From Vishniacozyma victoriae (Eukaryota > Basidiomycota > Tremellomycetes > Tremellales > Bulleribasidiaceae), in assembly GCA_017654735.1 (NCBI GenBank), contig JADPYG010000088.1, positions 5,270,001 through 5,334,000 of the forward strand: a stretch of DNA of 64,000 nt. Reading direction: 5' to 3'. Both the position numbers and the translations under genes were made by a program. The stretch's first letter is position 1. Every line of letters starts with the position of its first letter. The notes beneath the pieces were generated by a model. It saw only the letters and a list, made by a program, of their open reading frames with translations, was not told where the DNA came from and did no database searches. This document shows positions 32,047 to 43,351 of the stretch, in pieces.

Positions 32047-34654
32047 ATGGACTCAAACAACGTCAAAGAAGATATCGATAGGCTAGTCAAGGGATTCACA
32101 TCTTTGGACTCGTGGGACTCATCATTCAATCTCAAAATCTTCAACTAATTGCCAGTAACGAGTTTGACTCGGTCATCCACGAGTTCTTCAAGGTATGTTA
32201 ATCTCTCCCTCGATAGTATGGTAGCTGATGTGTAGCACGATGCGTCTATCGATAACTCCGCTCTGAAGATCAAGGGAGCAAGTAGGATTAGGGATTTCAC
32301 CGCTTTACAAGCTACTATTGCGGATAGTAACCAAGTAGTCGGCAAGCCTTCTTACGATGACAAGTGTGTCCTTCCTTCTTTTACCTCCCATGCCTCAATA
32401 CCCTTGTCCTCCTCTCGTCTATCAATCTGTATCCTCTGTTGAGGCTGTACGTGAAGGCAGTTACTGACAGCAGACACAAGATTGTCAACTTTGAATTTAA
32501 GCGGAAATTCAAGTCTATCCCAGTGGTCTCTTCATTCCTAGGCTCAGCATGGAACTGCCAAGCCCAGATCCACCTCGAATCCCAAGGCTCGGATGCAGGG
32601 AAGATGTACGTTTCGAGAGTAAATGTCAAGGAGAGACCTCACGCTTCGTTCGTAAATGCCACGTACGTCCTTCTGTTACCCTCCTTCCTCCTTCTTTCTT
32701 TACCTTCCCTCACTCTATCCTCCATCCTCTCTCTCCGCCGCCCATCTGACTCACCCCCTTACTCCACCATGGTCTCAATATAAGTCGGAAAGGAACTAAT
32801 AACCAGATTCTACTACTTCCTCCGCCCCTTCTTCTCCCTATTCGCAATCTTCATCTCCCAAGTCTCGGTATTCTACCACAACCACGCCAAAGATTCTTGG
32901 TTACAATTCATCATCTCGGCGATTCAAGCACTAGTGGTTGGGATTTGGAATGTAGTAATGAGGGAACAGAGTCATGTTAGGGGAAACGCAGGGAAATGGA
33001 GGGAAGCAAAGGGTGAAGAGTTGAAGAAGTGAGTCAATTGTATTGAGGATGTCAATTGTATTGAGGATGGTGATGGAGAGAACGGAGGGCTGATGGGTAG
33101 AATGATTGAACAGGCTAAATCTACTGCTGCAAATGTTACCGATAGGGAGAACCTAAACAAGTAAGTCAACAAATTAATTTCTGTCTACCATCATCATACA
33201 TTCAGGGCTGATAATTAGGATCATTGATCAAGCCAAGTCCACCGCTGCGAGCGTTACCGACAGGCAGAACATCGGCAAGTGAGTCATTCTCTCCCTCCCA
33301 CCCTGAGAGTCTGGTTGGATGTGGCGTCGTGGTGATGGGGAATAGAATGGATCAGGAGCGTCGATCCTGATATACCGCTGTAGAAGAGGAGGAGATTGAC
33401 TCATTCCACTACCTATAGCCAGTACCTACACCAGTACTGGTGGCTCCCATCCTCTCTCTCATTCCATCGTGATTAGCTTCCTCATTTGAACTGCCGGAGG
33501 GAAGACATCGCTACAGAGGGGAAAGGGTTTGTCCCACCGCCACTCCTCGTCCCAATTACTACTGGTCCAAGTACCTTCGTTTCTCACCTCCTCTCCCATT
33601 CTGTGTTGACGAGTCTCGTCGTTGGGGGATAGAAACTGACCAACAGGATAATCGACCAAGCCAAAACAACAGCTCTAGACGTTACCAACAATGTCGAACT
33701 CCGAGCCCGAAACGCAGGTGTCCCCGTTGATCAATACAAGAAACAAGCTGGAGAGATTGCTCAGGATTTGCAAAAGAGGGTACAGGAAGCTACGGGATAT
33801 GTACAGGATCAAGCTGGAAAGGCAAAGAAGCAGGGTACGTCCTCTTTACCATACAAATAATGCGAGGAGATGCTGATAAGTAGCCGGTGAGACTGCCGAA
33901 GAGGCTCATAAGCAAGGTACGTCGTGCGAAGAATGAGGGATGAAGATGCTAATGATTAGCTGGCGATGTTGCTGGAGAAGCCAAGAAGCAGTGTATGCCA
34001 CGCTCATCTCCCCGAATTGAGAACAAGCTGACAAGCAGTGAATGGAGCCAAGGATGAAGCCAAGAAACAAGCTGGAAACGCCAAAGAGCAGGCTGAGCAG
34101 ACTGGTACGTCTCCAATCTCGATAGAATTTCGACAGTAGGCTGATGAGATAGCAAGCAAAGCCAAGGATGAAGCCAACAAAGCCAAGGATGGAGCAAAGA
34201 AGCAGGCGGGGAGCACCAAGGAACAGGCTGAACAAACTCGTAAGTCCCAACTCACGAGATGGTATAAATGCTGACGTCTAGTGAACAACCACAAGGAACA
34301 AGCCAAGAAGTCGAGTATGTCGCGGGGTCTAGGCATTTGGTACGGAACTGATGGGTAGCTGAATCCAACGCAAATGGGCAGAATCAGAAGAAGAGCGAGA
34401 AGAAGCAGTGTAAGTCGGGCCGTCTCATACCAAGAGATCGAGCTGACGATCCAGCCAAGGACTCTCAATCCCAAACAAACGCCTCGAAGGATGGTTAGTG
34501 CCTCTCCATCTTCCTGTCGAAACCTGAGTAGCGCTAACGAGCAGTCCTCCAGAACGATAACGTTGACCCCGATGAGGTCCCAACTACTCCTCTCGGCGGA
34601 CACGATCCCACCGCCCCCAATGCTTTTAGCTACGCTCATGCCGCTGAGCTTTGA
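32047..34654 (+). CDS. LEA-like protein with an N-terminal globular region, 16 exons
   Basis: Exons: 32047-32111, 32156-32192, 32236-32363, 32474-32662, 32807-33028, 33101-33160, 33219-33278, 33647-33834, 33884-33916, 33960-33992, 34039-34104, 34153-34239, 34282-34314, 34359-34409, 34455-34493, 34545-34654; all phases close, giving 466 aa. Residues 1-140 could be an NTF2-like fold (weak resemblance), followed by hydrophobic segments (FYYFLRPFFSLFAIFIS onward). Two near-identical 20-residue units (QAKSTAANVTDRENL type) come from two 60-base exons. The C-terminal half is Lys/Glu/Ala/Gln-rich 11-mer repeats (AKDEAKKQAG type) as in group-3 LEA proteins. LEA repeats are disordered in water, fold into helices on drying and protect membranes or proteins; desiccation or membrane-surface function here is inferred. 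Confidence 0.75.
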
Positions 34655-34822
34655 GCTCGTTCGCCCACCTTTCTCGATATAGATGCGATATGAATGCGGA
34701 TTCTGGTTCAAAGATATAGATACAATGTTAATTCATGAAGTCAGATGTACTTGTAGCGGAGCGTATGATAGGGTACAAAGATCTACCATACTGATACACT
34801 TGATCTACTGACTGAGAACGAT

Positions 34823-36320
34823 TTAGAGTCTGAGATTTTCGGGTCTACCTGTAAAAGCCCTTGGAGTTACAACATAGAGATGTTTTCCAATAGCAAGGTT
34901 TCCAGTTGCGTCGGCGTAAGAATTGAACTCTTTCACATGATCATTGTCCGTGGTTGGGAACGGTGTAGCCCACGCATATCTTAGAGTGTCAGCGTATGCT
35001 TACACCGGGTGGTCCTGTCAAATTGTACTCACTGATCATGGCCAGAGGCATTTTTGTGAGGACCTCTCATCATGACTGCCCATGAATCAGGTTCACGCTC
35101 GAAGATAAATGGACTCATGTCAGCGCTCCTCATTCTCGCCAACACTATAGATAAGCAAAGACAAACCAATGTGAGACAACTGCACCCACATTTAACGTTC
35201 TGAAGATTACTATTCTCTTTTCTAAACTCGCCAATACTAATGTCTTCATTGGCCGTCACAACCAATAATCGTAACCAGTAATACAGGGATTCTCCAGTGA
35301 GTGGTACATTGACCAATGGCTTTGACTGGGGTGAGAGAGCGCTTTCAATTTCCAGAATACCTTCAATTAATGCCCAAGGCCACCTGCTTGTTTCAGCTGT
35401 CTTTCTTCAACGTGACTTTCAGAGTTGTATGTTTGAAACGAAGGATCCAACATACCAAGGCTCTGCATCTTTGATTTGACTACTTTCAACACCCAACTCA
35501 GTCAACCTCGTCAGGTTTCCTCTATCAATCCTCATGCTCCTCTTGATTCCTAATTGGGTTTCATTATGACTTTTCCCTTTGAACTCATAGAGAGTGATGT
35601 TGACAATATCCGGACCTTCAGTGACGGAACCCTTATCACCAGGTAGGTCAAATAATGATTTGATCCATAGCCCTTCAGGTTGGAGTTTGGTCAGTGCAAG
35701 AAGCACTGTTGCAATGGATGTGAGGGTTTCTAAATTATCAGCCCCCAAGCAATATAAATTATGAAGGAAGAGAGAAGAGATAGGGAAGGACTCACTATTG
35801 TTGTTGTTGTTGATACCATTTTCGACTGGTATATCAGCTTGAGCCGATAAATACGGGTAGTGAAATGAATCACCTTGCTCCAGATGCCTAATATCAGGTC
35901 TCTCACCGGGACCGGGACCAAAGAGACGGGTCAAGTCAACTCCGCCGGTTGGAGTGGAATCCGCAGGGGTCGAGGCGCTCGAGGCTGCGGAGACTAAGCT
36001 TGGCATTGTTGTTGGCTGGTAAGGAGTGGTAGAAGGAGGGCTGGGAATCATGTAGGTACCATCAGTTGTCTCCACGGTAATCCCAGCGGTGCTTTTGTCG
36101 CTTTTATGTTCCGCCCACCAGTCCGTTCCGTAGGAATAGGCCAGGACGCCCAGATCAACAACAGCTCCCCCGCCGCTGCCACCGCCGCCACTGCTACCTC
36201 TGCCTCTGCCGACAGCTATTCACAATCAGCACTGAGAATAGTCGAGGCACCAGACAGCAAGGGTTGGAACTCACCTCCGGCAGCCATGCACAGGAGTATT
36301 CCGGTGCTGAGATGGACCAT
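34823..36320 (-). CDS. Secreted calpain-like family, copy A (intact)
   Basis: Exons 36320-36275, 36215-35796, 35729-35456, 35383-35211, 35144-35033 and 34979-34823 give 393 aa. A signal peptide (LSTGILLCMAAG) is followed by a Gly/Ser-rich stretch and a Ser/Thr/Pro-rich linker. From about 155 the protein resembles the calpain catalytic core: IATVLLALTKLQPEGLW where calpains have the CWF helix, a beta-rich segment, and PWWPWALIEGIL matching the calpain WPALLEKA region. The position of the catalytic Cys is Ile. The C-terminal block GHDQYAWATPF stands where the catalytic His region would be. Intron phases are 1,1,2,1,2, identical to copy B, and the TGG codon of PW-WP is split by intron 3 in all four copies. 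Fold assignment is by eye only. Confidence 0.6.
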
Positions 36321-37378
36321 TGTATTGTAGATAAGATCAAAGAAGTATAGTACATGTATCAGTAACAAGGACGTTGTACCCAAAGGAGTGTAGTATATGT
36401 ATCAATTAGCAAGCAGGTTGCTACGTAAGTTTTACAAGTTTTAGTATTAGATCGGGAAAACAGAAAGAGGGTGACGGGACCGTACTGATATATGCGGTAA
36501 CCAACTTTGAAAACTGAGAAACTCCCTCACCCCCTGTTCATATCCCTGACAAAGATCCTTTCTAATGATCAGCGTAAGCTGATTGTCCATTGTGAGTTGT
36601 TCCTGATTCTTGTCTCAGAATGTTTGGATCGCTCGAATCCTTTGTTGTATATCCCCCGGGCCCTCTGCATGAAGGGATTGTCGAACGCCAAGAGGGTCAG
36701 CGTAAGCTGTTCATCCATTGTGATGTCTCCTGATATCCAATCTGACACAAAAACTAAAGCTCAAAAGTAGGACCGCCGAGGTATGTAAGGATGTCACCGA
36801 TGAAACTCACTTGGGACCTTGAATGATGTGTCCAGTCATCCAGGGCGTAATTCTTTTTATTCATTGGTGCGAGTTAGGAGTCGCTGTAGCTGCCAATGGA
36901 ACTCATGATCCATTCAAGGGGGGTCTCATTCCAAACAAGAGTTTCATACTACAGGATGCTTCAGTGAAGTCGGCGAAGAAAGCCGTGAAAGAAGACGCTG
37001 GTCGAGTGGTGGACCAAATAAGGACTACGGGTACTTCGGGTGATGATGACTCGATGAGCCAAACATCAACCGGTCCACAAAGTCTCTCATCGAAGTAATG
37101 TCATATATCTGCAGGCATTGTCACAATGGAGATAACTTATGCAGATGGGAAACAAGATTGGTACCGTGACCAAAGTCGAAGCTGGCGCCACACCTCGACC
37201 GCACAGGTTCGGGGCCCGTCAACATGCTCAACAATTTCCGACCTGCTTGTACGATCTACCAACGCTTCGATCGAGAAGCTCGAAAGAGAGGTTTGAATAT
37301 GATTGCACTTTGGTAAAATGCATCAAGATTCCAAGACTCCTCCGTTCCATTTCCAGCAAGGCTGACTTCATGAACCGA
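36321..37378. other. Spacer between calpain-like copies A and B
   Basis: This 1.06-kb stretch contains the copy A promoter and copy B 3' UTR. An imperfect 30-base direct repeat, with shared core TCAGCGTAAGCTG, occurs at about 36567-36596 and 36695-36725. One small plus-strand frame is listed separately. Confidence 0.5.
36823..37098 (+). CDS. Possible small secreted protein (91 codons)
   Basis: An uninterrupted frame begins with two Met codons and a hydrophobic stretch (VILFIHW to VAVAA) that could be a signal peptide. A hydrophilic tail rich in Lys, Asp, Ser and Thr follows. I recognise no family and see no intron. It lies in the spacer between two members of the secreted calpain-like family, on the opposite strand. 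It may be a small secreted protein or a chance frame. Confidence 0.25.
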   Translation: MMCPVIQGVILFIHWCELGVAVAANGTHDPFKGGLIPNKSFILQDASVKSAKKAVKEDAGRVVDQIRTTGTSGDDDSMSQTSTGPQSLSSK

Positions 37379-38722
37379 TCACGATTTGGGTCTGCCATTG
37401 AACGAGGCAAAGCACTTGAGGTGCATCACTTTGGTGATCTTGGCAAAAGAATCATACCTGGTGAAGATAGTGAGCCTTCCATCTGCTTCATTGTTGTCAT
37501 CGTATTTTCTGGCGTGGCTTGCGTAAGGATCAGCCCACCCAAGCCTGTGACATATCAGCAACTGTGATTTTGCAAGCCTTGAGCTATCGTGCCAAGGGTG
37601 CGACTCACCAGCTGACGCCGTCCCTGACCGATGGCGACATGACCACTGACCAATCGCCGTTCCATTCTATCAAAATTGGGGTATAATCGGCTTTCAAGAG
37701 ATAGTCTTTCCCTGCAATGTCAGGCATTACTTGTACTTGGCTGCAAAAGGCTTACAGATGGTTCCAGAGTCAAGAGCCTCAGTGTCCTCCAACTCCACTT
37801 CTTTGCCCGTCAGTATTTGAAATAGCTGATCCCAGTGGTAATCCGTTATGTTGGGCTGGCCAGGTGACCAGCCAGCTCCGAGAGCGCCATCGATCAATGC
37901 CCATGGCCACCTGTCTGAGTGAGCTCCTCATCACTCTCCCATGTGCTCGGTCCCAGTTCTGGCGTTTCCTCAGCTTATTGACACGTACCAGGGATTATCA
38001 TACTCGGTCCCATCTGGATCTCTATCAAACTCCTCATCTTCGACCCCTTCGAGATTGTTTCTATCAAGCTCTTTGGTCCAGCTACCCCACCCAGTACCGT
38101 TGTTTTGTGAGAAGAGCATGACTCTTGTGAAGTTCCCACCTTGATCGAGAAAGTGATTAGAATTTGTGGGATGGAACATTGATTGAATCCAGTGTCCACC
38201 AGGTGAGCACTTGGTGAGGGCAAGGATTACAGTCACTGCTGCTCGGAAAATTGCTGGCAATATGAACTCCAACACCAGACGAGGCACTCACGAAAGCCAT
38301 CTGTGGAATCGCGAGCCACATCTACACCTGGTATGTCAGCTCGGCTCCTCATTGGAGCGCTTATAAATGCCTCACTCCCTGCAACATGGTCTACGGTGGG
38401 TGTATTGTTGAAACCAAATAGTTTTGCGAGATCCGATTGAATTGGGTATGCAGTCGTGTTTGGGATCGCTGGCGCAGTGGAGGCAATGGAGGACAGTGAG
38501 GAGGAGTTGCCGGGAGACTGTACCGCTATTGATGGTACATTGAGAGCATAGACTGACAGCGGTGATGTAGAAGCGTCAACTGTTCCGATTGATGTCTCGG
38601 CTGATATAGCCACGGTGGGCAACATAGCCAGAGCTTCTGATGTAAGTTCATTGCTGGATACGACAATGCCAGGCAAACTCACCGGCTCTCGCCAATAATA
38701 CGTAGTTCAGTAATGCGATCAT
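37379..38722 (-). CDS. Secreted calpain-like family, copy B (intact)
   Basis: Exons 38722-38683, 38636-38292, 38238-37989, 37910-37756, 37711-37609 and 37544-37379 give 352 aa with intron phases 1,1,2,1,2 exactly as in copy A and similar exon sizes. A signal peptide (MIALLNYVLLARA) precedes a Ser/Thr/Pro-rich linker. The core has VTVILALTKCSPGGHW, then NPWWPWALIDGALGAGW and DQLFQILTGKE, the latter like the calpain segment ending in a conserved LTGG. The residue at the catalytic Cys position is not Cys. The C-terminal block LGWADPYASH aligns with copy A's QYAWATPF. The exon 3 acceptor can be shifted by three bases (CAGCAG). Identity between copies is low outside these blocks, so the duplication is old. 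Confidence 0.6.
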
Positions 38723-39293
38723 TTCCGGCCGGTGTCAAGGACAAAAGGTAGAAGTAATCTCAATGAGTGATTGAGAGGGAAAAAGGTGAAAGTGATGCGA
38801 GCGGATTATCCATTTGACACATTGTGACGCTTGCTATCCTTTGTCGGATCAGCTTGGATCAAACCACACGAACAAAGGAACACTACGGGGCGAACAGACA
38901 GTAGCCTTGAGGCCGATCTGTAAGGAAGGATTTCGCATCGTCATCATTCAAGATAGTTCAGCCGCATTGGTTTCCAGAGCCATTGTGATGTACAGGCTGG
39001 AGGTCTTGGACAATCGCACTTACATGATACATCTACTAATAGTACATCTGATGCCTTCACTGTGCCACGACAATCCTTCTGTTCAATTGGAGTCCGTGTA
39101 ATCTCTCGCGAAATTCTTGCGATTGGAAGACAACACCAATTATACATGTACATGTATACGCACTCACTGCCTCTCGTGGCCATCGGTAGTGAGTTAATAC
39201 GCCTCTTGACCCTCAGTATTCCGATTTCTCTGTATTATATCCTTCCAACTACCAAGCCTCTGGCCTCTAGCTTCCGACCTCTAACTATGCAAT
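38723..39293. promoter_or_regulatory. Upstream region of calpain-like copy B
   Basis: These 571 bases lie between the copy B start and the stop of the glycosidase-like gene. Nothing beyond an expected promoter and 3' UTR is recognised; frames on the plus strand look random. Confidence 0.45.
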
Positions 39294-41337
39294 CTAGCCT
39301 TCCAGAATCACTCCCGCGACACTCGTTCTCTCCATACTGAACAGCGGGCTACCAGCCTCAGTCGCGTTGACACCTCCGAAGAGGACTTCCTTGACGGTGC
39401 CGTTCAGCCCCATGAGCTCGAAGTCGACGGTACCGGTTGGCACGCCTGCAAAGTTGTAAAACACTTGAGCGGCGAGTACTAGGGTCTCCTGCACACCATC
39501 TTCCCGAGTCCGAGTCCAGGCAGCAACATCGAGACCGTTCTCTCCATCGTTCGGCAAGGAAGTAGAGACTTTGCGTCGGGTATCGACGGCGTCAATGACG
39601 AATGATGTCTGGGCCCGGAGCTGGGTAGCAACCGAAGAAGCGTTCTAGATTATGTCAGCTCTCGATCCCTATGAGCAAAGATAGACACATACGTATAACA
39701 CGTCAACACCGGCGCTGGAGAAGTACCATGCGCAGTGTCCCGTGACACCATGATTCCAAGCGAGAACGACCTGTACTGCTCCCTCGTCCCCTTCCGGTGC
39801 CCTCCACCAGAACTCATCCCCATGGTCGGCAAACATCTGAGGCACAATCCACAATGGCATATCCCTCGCTTTACCGCTGAGTCTTGCTCGATTCTTCCAA
39901 TCGTCGATCCTGTTCGTGATATCGTAGAACGAGCCCATGCACCCATCACATCCAGATACACCGTAATCGTAGGTGATAGGGGTAGACCATCTCTTTGAGA
40001 AAGCACCATTGAGAGCGATAGGGTATGGGTCGGCCAGGAGAATATCGGCACCGGACGAGAACTCGGTCCAATGGTAGTCTGCGCAGTTGAGGACCAGGGC
40101 GACGGGATGGTAAGGGTCAACAGAATGGATGAGGTCTCGAGTGTCTTTGGTCGTATTGAGAGGTGTAGGGGGTCCATCCGGCTCGTCGCCAGTGTACCAG
40201 ACAAGCAGGCCCTTTCGCGATCTGAACTCTTCGATCTGGGGCTCGACCAAGGTGAGATTTGCGAAACCTGTCGTATCAGCGTGAAACTTCTTCCCTCACG
40301 AAATAGATTGCCATACTATGTCGCATGTCGTACATGACTCCCAAACCTAGCCGCTCGGCCTCATCAAAGTATTCGTAAATACCGGTCTCGTTGCCGTTAA
40401 GTCGGTACGAATCGCCGGGAGGTACCGGGTGGACCATGGTGTAATTCAGTCTGCTCATGATCTGTAGCTTTTCCTTGTTGCTATATGTAAACTGGGGGAA
40501 AAGGTCAGCACCGAGATTACGTTTGGTGTCGTCTCGAAGACTCACTTCTCCCCTTTCATTCTCTTTCAACGGCAATGGGATAGGCTCTCCATTCGGGTCA
40601 GAGAACCCTTGACCGTCTGTCTCGGTAGTATTGATACTCTGTTCGTCAGCCAGAGTCGACCTTGAATGGTACAAATAGACGACGTACATCGTAGAATCCA
40701 AAAGGCAAGACTTGTTTCCATTCCTGTCCCGCTTCGTATTGTACCTTCAAGTATCCTGTCTTTCGATCGATCTTGACCGACGACCCGTTATATGGATTCT
40801 CGGGTAGGTACATCAGCTCGGTAGTATCGGTATAGGAGGTGTTGCCATGTTGAGCGGTACAAGTGATCGAGGCCGGATTGGTGGAGGGCGAAAGACCTAG
40901 GTCGGACAGGGTAAAATTGGCCAAAGTACCAGATGCTCCAATGGGCACTTGGACATCATTGAGTACGTTGGTCGAGTTGTTGAGATAAACCGAGACGGTC
41001 AAGTACCCGCCCTCGTTGGCAAAGACTGCCGGTACGTTAGCATATATACTGATTTAAAACACTCGAACATACCGGGATGTCCGTAATCATATGCCACAGC
41101 TGCGTCGAACACAATCGCTGGCGGATCGAGCGTATCATCGCCAGGTAGATAGATCGAGCTAGCGGTGGAACACTTGAAGTCTAATAGCTTCTGGTCTCCG
41201 GAAGAGGGATAAGAGAACCGACTTTCTGGCGATGGCGGTGTACGAGGTGCTCCTACCTCATACTGCTTTCCGCACCAAGTTTGAAAGTTTTGAGCCTGAA
41301 CCGGCGAAGTGAGAAGAGGGAGTATGATCGAGAGCAT
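39294..41337 (-). CDS. Secreted glycoside hydrolase-like protein
   Basis: Exons 41337-41073, 41025-40688, 40638-40546, 40491-40317, 40267-39693 and 39644-39294 give 598 aa. A signal peptide (MLSIILPLLTSPVQA) is followed by a beta-rich N-terminal domain and a TIM-barrel-like domain. The block GLLVWYTGDEPDGP resembles the acid/base strand of retaining glycosidases, with E in DEPDG as candidate catalytic residue. Further on, WNHGVTGHCAWYFSS could form another barrel strand. A C-terminal beta domain of about 115 residues ends the protein. Related predicted proteins in basidiomycetes are usually described only as glycoside hydrolase catalytic core. I cannot assign a CAZy family. The third intron (54 bases) is in frame and was recognised by its GTGAGT donor and pyrimidine-rich acceptor. 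Confidence 0.65.
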
Positions 41338-42364
41338 AGCGGTGGTTTGGATCCTCTCAGCTATCTACCGATTTACAACTCTCCATATATAGAGCATGTC
41401 TACCCCACTTCATCACTCGGAGTGGCCGGGTTCCGTAGATACCGAGCGGACAAGTTGTACTAGTCTCGGAATTTGGCCGAAGTCACCGAGGCAGTGAGAA
41501 TACTGTGGATTTAGGTCGTACGCATCGGCCATCTCCTAGCCTTGAATAGTTTTGTGGAGCGGGTTTGTATGCGTGAATACCGGTGGATCTGAGGGGCTCA
41601 AGTATCATCTTAGTGAGGGTTTAGCAACTTTACAACTTGGCTTCCCCCACCTTTCGGCCAAAGTCCGAGACCTTTATCAGCCGCAGCATGCGGAGTGGAT
41701 TATCATTCCTACAACTACACATGCACGCAGTGCGGCAGGCGCTTCCTCCTATGACAGGTAACCTCCCTTGCCTCTTCTGTCTAAAATCAGCCTGACGAAA
41801 AGAGTCTTACCAAGAGAGACAGGGGTGGGGCTGAAAGTCACGTAAGAGCTAGAACTAGTCGTCGCTGCTCTAACTTCGTATCATATGTCTGAGTCATTGG
41901 CTGAGAAGTTGTGGCCGATTTAAAGGGAATCGACAATCCATCATCGCGATCGAGGGTTGATAGCACCACATCATCCACTTGACATTCGAATTGCGCCATT
42001 CAAGAGGGGATACGAAGCGCCAAACCCTGCATCGATCATAGGGACGACATAGCGGACGAAGGTACCTCGCTTGTTTAAGGTAGTGAGACCATGTCGAAAC
42101 AAGGCGTCGATTGCTTAGGCCGATATTGGCGTGATTCATGCGTACTAGGTAGACTCACCATTCCCATTTGTTTCATCTGTGTTGTCCATTCCCCTGAAGA
42201 TGATCCTGTTCTTGATGACGGCAAGATCAGCGATATCAGTGTCGTCATCGAAGGGTTGAGGGTATCACGCGATCATGATATTCCTATACTGCATTATAAG
42301 TCTCTTTCTTTGTAGCCTTTGTTACCGAACCAAGAAAGCGAGATGACGTTCCCAATATGTCCTC
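41338..42364. other. 1-kb spacer, no gene recognised
   Basis: The left part is the promoter of the glycosidase-like gene; two sites with CGG/CCG triplets around GGCCGAAGTCACCGAG and GGCCAAAGTCCGAG lie at about 41470 and 41657. The right part should be the 3' UTR of the VWA gene. No convincing frame. Confidence 0.45.
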
Positions 42365-43351
42365 TCACATGATAACACAATCCTTCTTCTTCTTGTCCAT
42401 CCCAGTTGCTCCGCCTGCTCCTCCCGATACTCCCAAGTAGGCATTCCCAAACTTCTGAATCATCTCCAATTCCCTCTTTGATAGTTTCCGTTCATCCAGA
42501 CTATCCCACTCTGTGATCCGCGAGCCCAGAAGGAACTTGACGGTCCAATCGGCATACGTGAATCCGAATCTCCGTCCCTGGATCCTCCTGATCTCCCGAC
42601 TCTCCTCCTCGTACGATGACATGACGTCCAAGTGCGGCACTCCGTTGTCGAGCGATTGTTCGTACTCGTGGACGGTAGCGGGATCGTCCGTACATAACCC
42701 AACGGTTATATAACTGGCAGGGTACCGACGTTGTGCGTCCAGCAAGAAGTTACGGAACGCTTGATGACCGCAGTTGGGTGCTCCGTCGGTAATGAGGAGG
42801 GTCAAGACCCCTTCTTCGTGGATCATGTGTTCAGGCGTCATGATATCCCGCATGACCTCTAATGTCGGTGTAGTTCCGTTGGGGCTGGTGTTGAAGAAAG
42901 TCTGTAACTGATCGACCGAATCTGCCTTCATTCCACCTGGTAACATATTCAGAAAATGGACGTCGACAGGATCCCGTCCGCGAGCGACTGTCATCAAGTC
43001 GAAGATCTCCTTGACCATCGTCTGCAGCAGCTGCCACCGGCTCCGGGGTGGCTGGCCGTAAACGTTGAGCATAGCTTTCATCGATCCCGAATCATCGAGA
43101 ACCAGCCGAATAGAGGAGTACTCGCGTAGACGAGTAATCTGAGTGGCGAAATACGGTGAGATACCTTTCGCTCGGCAAGCGGCAAGAAGGTGAGCATCGG
43201 TATTGTAGTTGGCGGTATCCTTCATGCTGACATCCTTAATGTAGGCGGGTGGTGGAGGTGGTAGACCAGCGGGAGGTGCATATTGAGGATCGGGCCCTCC
43301 TTTGGCGGGACCAGTTGGCGACGAGAATGGGTCTTGTTTGACTGGATCCAT
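42365..43351 (-). CDS. VWA-domain protein with C-terminal CaaX box
   Basis: A single exon of 328 codons starts at the Met at 43351, chosen because it opens the Pro-rich protein-like segment; the frame also runs 98 codons upstream without such features. A Pro-rich N-terminus (DPQYAPPAGLPPPPP) precedes a von Willebrand A domain at about 78-270. It has the MIDAS motif D86-D-S-G-S and the later LLITDGAPN strand, so divalent metal binding is expected. The protein ends KKKKDCVIM, a CaaX box after a polybasic run, predicting prenylation and attachment to a cytosolic membrane face. VWA domains mediate protein contacts; partners are unknown. Intracellular VWA proteins with copine- or ubiquitin-related roles are possible comparisons. 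Confidence 0.75.
   Translation of the reverse strand: MDPVKQDPFSSPTGPAKGGPDPQYAPPAGLPPPPPAYIKDVSMKDTANYNTDAHLLAACRAKGISPYFATQITRLREYSSIRLVLDDSGSMKAMLNVYGQPPRSRWQLLQTMVKEIFDLMTVARGRDPVDVHFLNMLPGGMKADSVDQLQTFFNTSPNGTTPTLEVMRDIMTPEHMIHEEGVLTLLITDGAPNCGHQAFRNFLLDAQRRYPASYITVGLCTDDPATVHEYEQSLDNGVPHLDVMSSYEEESREIRRIQGRRFGFTYADWTVKFLLGSRITEWDSLDERKLSKRELEMIQKFGNAYLGVSGGAGGATGMDKKKKDCVIM

Noticed and set aside
37139..37567. 142-codon plus-strand frame
   Set aside because: It lies antisense to the last exon of calpain-like copy B, whose frame and intron phases are supported by copy A.
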